Assembly (NCBI GenBank): GCA_004794655.1
Contig: SMMW01000524.1
Coordinates: 558,001-622,000, forward strand
DNA: 64,000 nt
Source: Marisa cornuarietis
Taxonomy: Eukaryota > Mollusca > Gastropoda > Architaenioglossa > Ampullariidae
Direction: 5' to 3'
Made by a program: the position numbers and the translations under genes. Below the pieces are notes generated by a model. The model was not told the origin of the DNA. It ran no database searches and saw only the letters and a list, made by a program, of their open reading frames with translations. This document shows, in pieces, positions 38,449 through 47,910 of this stretch. Position 1 is the stretch's first letter. Each line of letters opens with the position of its first letter.

Positions 38449-38888
38449 ACGTAAGGTATCAGAATGAGGACATAACGTTTATCAAAGATAGGAATGAATG
38501 CCTATGAGATATAACGCAACGTCATCTACCCTTAGAAGGATGTTAGAAAACACACACCTAATTCCATACACTTGTATAATTTACCAATATGTCTTGGTAT
38601 ATGATAGGACCCTCGATATTCTACTTTAAGCTTGCTGGTATGGCTGTCGATCAGTCAGGAGAGCCACTAGTCAGACCAGGTGACACTTCATCAGTCCCAG
38701 TCCCCAGTGGCTGCCCTCACAACATCACCAGCCGGTGCAGATGACAAGAGGACAGTGAGATTCCACTGCGGCCTGAGCCTTGGCAACGCCATCTGACTGT
38801 GAAGCAGGGACAAACCGGCATGAACCCGGGGATGTGGCCATCACGCCTGGTTGAGATCTCGATGGCACCCACCAGCTGAGCAGAACAG

Positions 38889-39092
38889 GTGATAACTCCT
38901 TGCTTCTCGAGACCGTTTGCCAGCACCACATCCGTCTCTCGCCCTGTTTACGAGCTTCGGACTTTGGCCACGCCCCTGGAACTACATAAGAGTGTGGTTC
39001 TCGGGGACATCATCAAAGCTGCCGGATGGTCGCCTTACAGTACATCTGGGCGCTTGTACCTTCGTACTATGCTGGCCTTTGCTTACGCCTAG
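38889..39092 (+). pseudogene. Tyrosine recombinase relic (DIRS-like or Crypton-like), C-terminal part
   Basis: The frame encodes VYELRTLATPLELHKS, then DIIKAAGWSPYSTSGRLYL, ending TMLAFAYA and a stop. This aligns in order with the C-terminal catalytic region of tyrosine recombinases: box HxxR (here Y-E-L-R, the His codon near 38949 now reads Tyr), the His/Trp position (AGW) and the nucleophile Tyr (codon at 39057). The spacing fits DIRS and related retroelements of aquatic invertebrates. Upstream DNA (38640-38888) is frame-disrupted, so only a fragment remains. A foldback repeat lies 290 bases downstream. Confidence 0.65.
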
Positions 39093-39099
39093 ACATCGG

Positions 39100-41700
39100 C
39101 GCCTGTGCAACTTCTTAGTCTGGCTTGCTCGCCCTTTCAACCCCTAGCTGACCAGCCTAATCTTAGCTGTGTTGGCGATATCTTTCAACTTGTATGTCAG
39201 TGCGTGCTACAGGTTTTTTTTCTTGTGTCTCCTCTCCTCCATTAACTGTAATGTACTAACCTTTAGGTTCCACTGGTCATTGGTGAGGTGGGTTCTTATT
39301 CTGTGTTGGTTGCTGGTTGTCACCTCCCTTCCTCTACCTGTTCAGGATTCAGCACAAATACATTTCTAACGAAAATAAAAGGAAATTTTTCCTAAAGTAA
39401 AATTAGTTCAGTAAGGTTAGAAGTGTATACTAGCAAGTATCTCCTCCATTCCGCCCAGGTCACTAAAATTTTTGACTGATGAATACACTCACACCGAAAG
39501 GGAGCGACGCCAAGCGTCACGTGCCCGGCAGACCAAAGGCGCCACCCTGAGTAACAGGCTCATAGTTCTTGCTGGGGCAGGTGGTGTCCTTGGCTACCGT
39601 TACGTTTAAGCTGTGTTGACTGGATCGAGTAGGATAAAAACTGATGGCATACATTTCTAACCTTACTAAAACTAATTTCACTTTAGGACAGTCTTCCTTA
39701 TTAAACGTCTAAATAAGATTTCGAAAAACAAAGAAAGCTTGAAACTGCTATGAAAACTGAACTTGCCATCGCTCTAGACTTGAGACTTCCACAATTGTAA
39801 CGACGTTTAATAATCAAGAGTAGTAGATTCGACTAAATTTAGGTATAGATGGTGCGAAAAGGTGAAAAATACCGGACAGACGTATGGATTAGAGCACCTG
39901 ACTTCGCACGCACGCACACGTACAAAATCTGGCGCCAATTAATATTTAAAAGGTCAGACACACTGTTAGTGAGATTTAGACCAGGAGAAAGCAAAACCGA
40001 TGTAATCAATAGTCTGTCCACCACCTTGCTATGCCAGTCACAACGCCCACGTGCAGGAATGTGCACGTGCTTTGGAGCGTTTTTCACTTTTTTTTCGTAT
40101 GGAAACAACGTCAAGTTGGGGGAGTTAAACCAAGTATTTTACTGCAGGAATGCAATATTATGTAAGGGAATGCTATATTATGTGCATATGTCATATGGTT
40201 AGGCATACGGTTAACACTGGATTTCAGAAAAAAAAAACAAGAACACTTAAGGCATATTCGGAGTATTTCAATAATATATATCATAGCTCCACGTGCACCG
40301 AGGGAAAAGTAAATCAGACTTCAACGGGATGTCCACGACTTTAGTTCTCGCCTCACGCACCCTCTTTCACTGCTTTTTATAGTAGGACTTTTCTTTGGGA
40401 GATTTGAATTTCATAATGCAAAAATACAGAAAACATAGAATGCATATAAAATAATAAATAATTCACAAAACACATACACACAAAAAGAACATGCACACAT
40501 GAAGTAATACAGTCATTTAAAATACAGTTATCAGCACATCAAGTCGTCCATGACAGTGATTACACAATCTGTTGTGAGTCTCGTCACCTGCTACCCTGTA
40601 CACTTACATTAAGGAGCCAGCTGTACATAGAGACTGTAGAATTTTTGTTTACGCAAGTAAAAATAAAATTTTTAAGGAACGGTAATTTTCCAGAAGATGA
40701 TCTTCGTCCTTTTTAAATATATATATATATTTAAAGCTGTATTTTTTTTTTTTACTCTTAGGTATAAGTTTACCGTCCCATTCACAAAGTTGTCTGTAAC
40801 ATTCCTGGTACACACGCTGAAAAGGAAATCCCAAACTTAATTAATATAGACTACAGTTTCTAAGACCTGTCTCTTCTCTCCTCTCTACAACCTGATAAAC
40901 CTTCAGCATATGAATTAAACATTTCAGAGGCATGGATCTCTGATTAAAGCTCCCTGTTAGAACAGTAACACATTTATTGGAGCTAAACAGAATGCAATCT
41001 AGCGCACACCTGACATGTTTATCCCAATTTATGAAATACATTGCAATCCTACATTTCCTTGAAAGTGAAAAAAACAACTTTCATGACATTTTTTGTTAGA
41101 TAGTCAAGTTACACACAAATACAAACTTTTAGAACTCAATAATTATTTGAGAATGCATTGCTTACAAATTTTGAGCTAAAGCATAATAATAAATAGGAAC
41201 AATGTGTTAAAAAAAGTAGTAATAATAAAAAATGTTTATTTATAGAGCTAGTATGTGAGTTTATAAAAACCTTTCCATTAACAGTATGTGATCTAACAGC
41301 TAAAGTGAGGGGGAGAGGATTGTTCTACATGACACTGTTCTTGGGTTGGTGTCATTGTTCTTATTGAACTGTTGTACTACCTGACACTGTTCTTGTGTTA
41401 TTTCATTTTTATTGTGCTGTGCCTAGTACTGTACCATTGTTCTGTTCGCACTTTATGTGTCACTGTTGAGGTAGTGCAGTCTGCGAGTCTGTAATCATTT
41501 CGCGGAGAGAGACTGGAGCGGGTGTGGAGGTGGGTGAGGGTGAGGTACAGAGTAAGAAAGGGGTGGAGCGATCAGAGGTCTCGGCACGCAGCTTAATCGA
41601 TGCCAAACGATGGTGCACCCTAATCTAGTCACAGCTCCAAATCCCAGTTTGCCATCGCCTTCACTGCCGGTGACCGCCAACTATTGTTAGGGACAATATG
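39100..41700. other. Non-coding stretch, old transposon-rich DNA
   Basis: No gene seen. AT-rich, with A-runs and short frames only. Besides the foldback repeat nothing is clearly structured. GT/TG-rich phrases such as TGTTCTTGTGTT recur at 41335-41460 but do not form a clean repeat. Confidence 0.35.
39379..39699. repeat. Inverted (foldback) repeat, arms about 50 bp, loop about 220 bp
   Basis: The left arm (39379-39429) reverse-complemented reads ATACACTTCTAACCTTACTG..; the right arm (39649-39699) reads ATACATTTCTAACCTTACTA... Both continue with AACTAATTT, ACTTTAGGA and TTCC. The loop contains GACGCCAAGCGTCACGTGCC. DIRS-type elements carry inverted terminal repeats and an internal complementary region, so this may be the end of the element whose recombinase relic lies just upstream. 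That link is inference. Confidence 0.6.
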
Positions 41701-41934
41701 TCACCCAGTAGTCTCGGGGACCAGAGGTGAGGCGGCTGGGCTACCATTCGCACGCCACGACGTGCCCGTTACGTGCCTGTCACGGCCGAGTCACACCTAT
41801 GACACTCTTTGGCCCCAAAGTCGCGAAGCATAAACTCTATTAAAAAAAGCATTGCATCTCAAATTATGGAGTTCTTGTCTATCAGAATGTGTCCAGGTGT
41901 GGAGGTTAGTGGAAAGGCGTGCGATAGGGAGGTA

Positions 41935-42125
41935 GTAAAATACTTGTTTATGCAGTGAGATTAGATTTGGGGTTCGGACATCGTCTCTGGACACCGTATT
42001 TGACGCCCATTTGCAGGGCTAGAGCTGTCAGGGATTTTTTCTGGAGGTACTCCAGCCTCATCCACCAACCCACAACTTCATTCGTATCTCTCGGAATGCG
42101 AAATCACCTCTAGACGGAAGCACTT
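41935..42125 (+). mobile_element. tRNA-derived SINE, decayed copy
   Basis: Aligns with the copy at 43444-43670: GGGGTTCGGACATCGTCTCT (B box region), then GGACACCGTAT, GACGCCCATTTGCAGGGCTA, a TTTTTCTGGAGGTACTCC block and a GAATGCGAAATCA block. The tRNA-like A box is degenerate. Confidence 0.6.
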
Positions 42126-42179
42126 TCCTACCTCACAAAGGAAGGCGTCGATGTGGTACTGTGGCCTCATTGTGCTCTG

Positions 42180-42730
42180 GCAGCCTCCCCACAGCTGGGC
42201 GACTTGTTCGTTTAGAAAATCCGCCGACAAGATAATACTTGTGTTATTACACACCTTGCTCGCAGGATGAGCTTTTGCTGCCAAGCTAACGGCTGGTTGA
42301 CGAGACTCTGTAGTTACGACACTCTCATAGCTGGATCTCTTTTCCTATACACCCCTCCCACAGCGGGAGAACTTTGGTGTTACACAGTCTGCCTGCAGTT
42401 GGGTCGCTTGTTACAAAGCTCAGTTTGTTGTTGGTTTTTTTTCAAAGCCAGTGACAAATGCTAACTTGGTCAGTTGTTACACGGCCTGCTTTAGATCGTC
42501 TACAGTTGAGTAAGTTGCTCTATTGTCACACGACCTGTTCGCAGCTTGATCTTTTGTTGCAAAATACAGCTGATTCATGATTCGAGGGACCTGGTGACAG
42601 CTGTCTAACATGTTTTTTTTTCACACACTATACTCACAATGCAGCTGGGTCTATTGTTACAGAACTCGCTGATAGCTGTATCTTTGTTTCTCAAACCCGC
42701 TTACAGTGGTGCGCACTTCTCTATGCTCTG
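42180..42730. repeat. Strongly decayed minisatellite-like array, ~50-65 bp units
   Basis: The phrase CAGCTgGgTCT/GATCT followed by TTGTTACA and a (C)GxCCTG(C)T element recurs many times: near 42190, 42260, 42325, 42390, 42470, 42525, 42640 and 42665. Units differ in length and by many substitutions. It could instead be remains of one transposon's subterminal repeats. Confidence 0.4.
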
Positions 42731-43443
42731 TTTGCAGCTTCAGACTGCTAGAGAACTGGCAGAAGATGTCTTTTTTCAGGTGCTCCCACACCGACTACTC
42801 AAAGGAGCTATGTGAAATATCTCTTTATCTCCTGTAGGCACCGTTAATGAAAGTGGTATTCAATGAACAAACCTTCTCATGAATAACTTGTCCGCTGGCA
42901 ACTGATTGCATTGCTGGAAGCTTTGCTGTGATGTAGTTAAATTGTGCGTCGGTGTAAAACACTAACTCCCTTCCGCTTATTAATGAATGGTCTATGGAGC
43001 ACCATATAGTCGAAGATTATCCGATAACTCCGGAAAATCGCTGTTTTTGCCTGTCTGCCAGGGGCAGTATTCATGAAGAGAGGGTAAGTCGTTGGGAGAC
43101 AAGAGAAAACATCTTTATAGTTATCACGCACTGTGCAAAGCCTGCAGATATTGTTTTGTTACTTTACCCCGGGACATCATTTTCACCCATTGATTGTTAC
43201 AGTCTCAGAGGTAAAGCAACATTTGCAGTCTGGACGCCGTTTTATAATTACGAAGATAAGACGCTTACCCTTGATTTACCCGGGACGATAACCTACCTTC
43301 GCTTCGTGAATGCGACCCCAGAATGACAATGCACCCGTGATGGTGATGGTTCTCTCCCTAACACGAGTTCTCCCCTGGCTTAGCTTCACAGCATAATAAC
43401 AAGCTCTAGCGACCGAGACCTTTATTTACCCAATACTCTAAAA

Positions 43444-43670
43444 GCGGTCGGTAGCGCAGTGGTTAAAACACTCGATTGTGACCACTGCAGAGAGAAGCTT
43501 TGGGTTCAAATATCGTCTCCGGACACTGTATGCAACGCCTGTTAACAGGGCTGGCCCTCGGGGTTTTTCTCCGGGTACCCTAATTTCCTCCCCCTCTCTC
43601 TGCCCTCATAGTGCGAAATCATCGGTGGGTGGAAGTACTCCGCCAACTGACCGACCTTGGTCAAAGTAGC
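43444..43670 (+). mobile_element. tRNA-derived SINE, better-preserved copy
   Basis: The A box is in GGTAGCGCAGTGGTTAAAAC (43450-43469) and the B box in GGGTTCAAATATC, about 33 bases further on. The body follows: CTCCGGACACTGTATGCAAC, AACAGGGCTGGCCCTCGGGG, TTTTTCTCCGGGTACCC, TAGTGCGAAATCATCGG and GTGGAAGTACTCCGCCAACT. It is the best full-length copy of this family in the window; the other is at 41935-42125. No target-site duplication was resolved. Confidence 0.7.
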
Positions 43671-43763
43671 TGAAGCGCTTGCTCCAAAAGACAATGGGTT
43701 GTAAAATTCAAATCTCGCCTCCAGCACACAAAATTTTTCTCAGGAATTGGGCCTGTTTTTGTG

Positions 43764-43786
43764 TTATATATATATATATATATATT
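43764..43786. repeat. (TA)n microsatellite
   Basis: Eleven TA dinucleotides in a row just downstream of the SINE. Confidence 0.9.
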
Positions 43787-43799
43787 CCGAGATGACATA

Positions 43800-44405
43800 T
43801 ACAACTGCCGATCTAAACTGTAAATCTTGGATGGGAAACAGGAAACCAGGCTGTACAGACAACTCTGCTTCTCCGACTTCTTCTGTCTACAGGATATTTT
43901 TCTATAATGTACTATGAACTTAGTGAAATTGTGCATTTACTTTGATTTCATAGACTTGTTGGGTCATGGAGTAGCGTGTTCGGTCTGTCCGGCCAGGTAA
44001 TCCGCTGACTAACAGTCTTTTCTTCCACGACGCCATTTTCATCTCAATCCAGTTTCTTGATTGTGCACATCGACAGCGAGATGAAACATGTTCATTGTGG
44101 CTAAACTTTTTGATGACTCGAGGCAGCAAAACTGTCTACATTTTGTTTGACATGTGGAGGTTTATCCTCAGCATTCTTGATCTTTCTGATGACTTCTCCG
44201 ATGACAAGCAATTGCAGATCTAAACTCTAAATCTTCGGCGGTGAAACGTGTCGCCAGTCTCCTCAGACAAATCTGGTCTCCAGTTTTCTTCTGTCGCCAG
44301 GACTTTTTTAAAAAACAATTTATGCAATTATTTTAATTTCATAGATTCGTTGGATAATGAAGTACCGTATTCTTGAAGTTATTTATCAGATAACACTACA
44401 ATTTT
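43800..44405. repeat. Diverged direct duplication, period about 407 bp
   Basis: Blocks GATCTAAACTGTAAATCTT / GATCTAAACTCTAAATCTT, CTTCTTCTGTC..CAGGA.TTTTT and TTTCATAGACTTGTTGG / TTTCATAGATTCGTTGG recur in the same order, starting near 43809 and 44216. Unit borders are unclear. It probably arose from a transposon or a local duplication. Confidence 0.55.
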
Positions 44406-44417
44406 GTATTATTATTA

Positions 44418-44768
44418 TTCCCGTTTCTATGCGTTATAACTTTTTCTTTCCTGTCGTCTTGGTTGGTTTCTTCAATTTCTCCCTATCATGATTATTATTG
44501 TTATAATTAGTATCATTTGTAAAGCCCTATGAGCCTGCTCTTAGGGCTGGGATACGGCGCTATAAAAATAACCTTTAATATTAATATAATATTAAATCAG
44601 AAAGCACAGACTTTTTCCCGTTCTACGCTTTATCCCTTTTCTTTCCTGTCGTCTTTGTTGGTTTCTTCAGTTTCTCCCCATCATCATCATCATTTGTAAA
44701 GCGCCATAAGCTTTCTCTTAACTCAGAAATGTGGCGCTTTTTAAATGAACATTATTATAATTCTTAAA
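44418..44768 (+). repeat. Two tandem SINE-like 3' ends, period about 190 bp
   Basis: Both units carry a CCCGTT..GCGTTATAAC / CCCGTT..GCTTTATCCC block, then TTTCTTTCCTGTCGTCTT, GTTGGTTTCTTCA.TTTCTC, CATTTGTAAAGC, an AGCCTGCTCTTAG / AGCTTTCTCTTAA block, a GGCGCT block and an A/T-rich tail (44422-44580; 44616-44765). The same GCGCT..ATTATT end is found at 24945-25018 (antisense) and 9370-9408. Confidence 0.6.
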
Positions 44769-45188
44769 GAGGGCTATCATTTTGACGAGGGCACCGATCA
44801 GTACGATATATTGCAGAGGTTCTTTTTCTGGTGGTTTCGTTGTCCAGTCCTTCATTCCTTCGTCTATTCCACGTCCCTCGCTTCTCTTTCTCATCCTACT
44901 GTTCCCTACAAGACCGACTAAAAGCCGTTCACAATCTTAGGTTTAATGGATTTCGTGTTTGTGCGAGTTCACTGCCAGGTCACTGTGTGGGTCACGAGGA
45001 CAGGATCGCAAGGTGCTATAGGATTTCGTCTTTGTGTGTGCACGCTCAGAGTGGTGTTCCGTGCACGCTGGAAATGAAGATGCCATCTATTGTCGTCATT
45101 TTGGGATTAATTATCTCTCACTCAAAACTATCCGGGTTCTTTGTTTGTAGCCGTTGTTTCATTTTAATCAGTCAGTACATAGCCATCT

Positions 45189-45311
45189 GGGGCCAGTTGC
45201 ACAACATGTTTCTAAACCTTGAAGCTAAATCTCTTCTTTGCCATTTCGATGCATTGCACAAGAACATACAAAAAAAAAAGTGTTTAAATTTAGAAATGTG
45301 CAACTGGCCCC
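45189..45311. mobile_element. Small MITE with TIR GGGGCCAGTTGCACA, 123 bp
   Basis: The ends GGGGCCAGTTGCACA (45189-45203) and TGTGCAACTGGCCCC (45297-45311) are perfect 15-bp inverted repeats, and both continue inward to a TTTCTAAA block. No clear target-site duplication was seen (left flank ATCT, right flank TGGC). TIRs of this kind, starting GGG(G)CC..GTTGCAC, are common in invertebrate MITEs; the superfamily is not assigned. The 181-codon open frame at 44831-45376 runs through it and is not a gene. Confidence 0.75.
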
Positions 45312-46683
45312 TGGCGTTTACTTTTTACCAGCGTTATCATTTGGGCAAATGGAATGAAATTATGTTTATTAATTAATTAATGTTCAACTTACGCTGATAT
45401 GTGTGTGTGCGCGCGCGCAGGAGAAAGAAAACCCACGGGTGCGAGAGACAGATAAGAAATAACTATTCGTGATAGTAGATGTGTCTATGATTTTGCGCTC
45501 AAGTATATATCCTTGTCTCTGGTTGCAGAATGTGTTTAACGCGCGCGCAAATTGTGTGTGTCCTACCCTACCATACTCTTCCGAACCCGTTGATTTTTTT
45601 CTGTTGTCACGTGATCTACACAGTTCTTGATAAATGCCCTCGCAGGCATTGTCCTCACCCGCACCCCCCCCCCGTTCCCTCCACTTTGTTTATGTGCAGC
45701 TCAAAAAGCACCGAAGGGAAATCTGGGAACGTGCAGCCCAGCAGACATTTGCTTCTTAAAAGCGAAGATGTGATGCCAGTTAGCGCCTGCACCTGAGCTG
45801 GAATACTTGGCGAAGAGCTATTGATCTGAAATCGCACGACGCGTGGACCGTGGGCGTCAGGGTGGCCTGTTCAATGGGTGACGTCACTTCTCGTGACCAG
45901 CCATACGCTTGCAGACGACCCGCCAATACCGCGCATAATCCTCAGCACTGGTGACCCAGGGTGACCCGCTTCCGCCCCAGATCTTGGACACCCGAAATCG
46001 GTCCTAACTTCGGGGTAACTTTTTTGACTCCTGGGAAGTCAGTCTTGTGTCAGCAGGCGAGAACTGCTTCGTTTGTTTAGTTCTCTAGTACTTACAACCC
46101 CGCTGTAGTTCTTAACGGCACACTTATTACTGAATGTGTGACCATGACATTTTTTTTTTTTTACACGAAAGTTCCTTCTCTGGCCTCACTGTTTGGAATT
46201 TTCTGTCCCTTTCTCTTCGATCTGTGTCTACAAGCCCAGCCTAAAACCTCACTTCTGTAACTCATAATCCTTCCGCTCACTCCCAGATTCTTCATATCTT
46301 CGTGCACATCGTGTTTGCTCTAGAAACATCCTTGCTGTTGCTTGTATTTCTTCATTGTACCGTTAGCCGTCGGTTTGTTTGTAGTCTTTCGTGCGGAACG
46401 CTTTGAGCTCCACACGGCGGAATCCATTATTATTTTATACAAAAAGGGCATACAATAAATTTGACAAAAGTAGTCACATTTTTGACGTGTTCCCGATTAA
46501 GTACACCCACGAAGGTACTTGCATATTCTCAGTTATGTTAGAAACTACATCGAATGTAAAGAGGGTAACTATTTTCAGGTGAGAGGTGAGTGGGAGAGAG
46601 AGTCACGTCGTTCTTCATCTTCCTTCTTCCTCGTCTTCATATCAAGCTGCACATCAGCAACTCTCGCAATGCCATTTCCGACG

Positions 46684-46703
46684 AAGCCGGAAGTGTGACG
46701 TGC
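46684..46703 (+). promoter_or_regulatory. ETS-type and CRE-like promoter motifs
   Basis: GCCGGAAGTG (46686-46695) is a strong ETS/GABP motif, directly followed by TGACGTG. A TCACGTGATC E-box lies near 46993. Together they suggest a TATA-less start region about 340 bases upstream of the ATG at 47040. Motifs seen; function inferred. Confidence 0.45.
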
Positions 46704-47039
46704 CCAGCATTGCGGAGGAGGTACGCTATCGATCAACAACCATTGAGGGAGATGGGGATTGAGGAATATAAGAGCAACGAGATCAGTTAGTTTAGTCCCG
46801 GCCGTGACCTCTGTTCGTAAAGGAGGAAGAATGACGGGAGAGAGCGAGGGAAAAGTGAGCAGCAAAGCAACGCCGATCTTAGACGCAGCTGCTTGGACCT
46901 TTGCTGTTTTCAGATTTTGCGTTGCCTGTTCATCTTTCTTGTCCCTTGAAGCTTGCCTTGCAGGGTACAGTCTTGGCAAGACTTGTAGCGTTCACGTGAT
47001 CAGATCTCGGGGGAGAGCTTCCTTATTTTGATTGTGAAA

Positions 47040-47910
47040 ATGGCTGGCTCTTGTAGACGTAGCCCTCAGTCTAGTGCTCAGTCCTCGGAATGTTCAAGAT
47101 CACCCGGAAGCACTTCGTCTCGAGGGATTCGAACTTCTTTACCAGGTCTTTACCGTGTTTGGCTACAGCTGCTGTTGTCACAGTTCTTACTAACAGCCGT
47201 AAGGTTTCTTCGCATCCCTCGTCACACTTTGAACAAGGACGTTCGAAGAGGGTGTATTTTCAGAGGGCGGTAAATGTCTCCCTTGCGAGCACACATCCCC
47301 TACTTCCCACTCTCTTAGTAAAGTCATCATTTCAGCTTTATTCGTCTGTTCCATCTCACCTCTCCCACATTTGTTTTACCAAGTTTCCACATAGATCTTT
47401 ATTTGAGATGAATTCCGCAAATGTGGCACGTAATTTAGCAATCTGTCTCATATTCATATCCAGAAATGAAAATTGTCCGACACAAATTGGGGTGGGGTGA
47501 GGAGGAATGGGATTCTGAGCCTTTGACTTCATTCTCTTATTATCTAGTGACAGGCCTAATTTCGAGGAATGTCCGACGCAAGCCTGCAGGCCTATATTTA
47601 GAAAACAGCATATCTCAGCAATTATCAAACGGGATAGGCATCCTCCTTGTTCACCAGTATTACATTCAGCCTTACCCGTCCCACCCAACTTGCTTCGCAG
47701 CATTAGGCCCACTCTCCCCCAAAGAGCCTGGGATAACGGAATGCGTAAAAATGAATTTGTCATGAAAAATAGGAACTTGTGGGCGAATGGCGTGAAACCA
47801 GAAAATTTCACATAAAAGAGTTTTGAGTGCTGCTCCTCATTGTTTGTTTTTCTGTTGCAGATTTTGATGATTTGTTTGATGACACCAGTCCAGGCAGTGA
47901 TAAGAGATGA
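47040..47910 (+). CDS. Possible small acidic-tailed protein, about 51 aa
   Basis: ATG at 47040 has a near-perfect context (GAAAATGG). The frame reads MAGSCRRSPQSSAQSSECSR and on to SLP, with a possible donor CCAG|GT at 47146 that is weak at +3 to +6. The next exon begins at 47861 after a strong acceptor (TTTTTCTGTTGCAG); joined in phase it gives D-FDDLFDDTSPGSDKR and a stop at 47908-47910, 51 aa in all. Alternatives: a stronger donor GCC|GTAAGG about 60 bases on would use the last exon in another frame, or the 47861 exon belongs to the large gene that starts at 31630, whose open phase also fits. The acidic end of the 47861 exon looks truly coding. No family recognised. Confidence 0.35.

Noticed and set aside
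43450..43520. Functional tRNA gene
   Set aside because: A and B boxes are present, but there is no foldable cloverleaf with paired acceptor stem; the downstream body and the second copy mark it as a SINE.
44831..45376. 181-codon plus-strand open frame with hydrophobic parts
   Set aside because: Runs through the MITE at 45189-45311 and an A-run; no conserved protein features.
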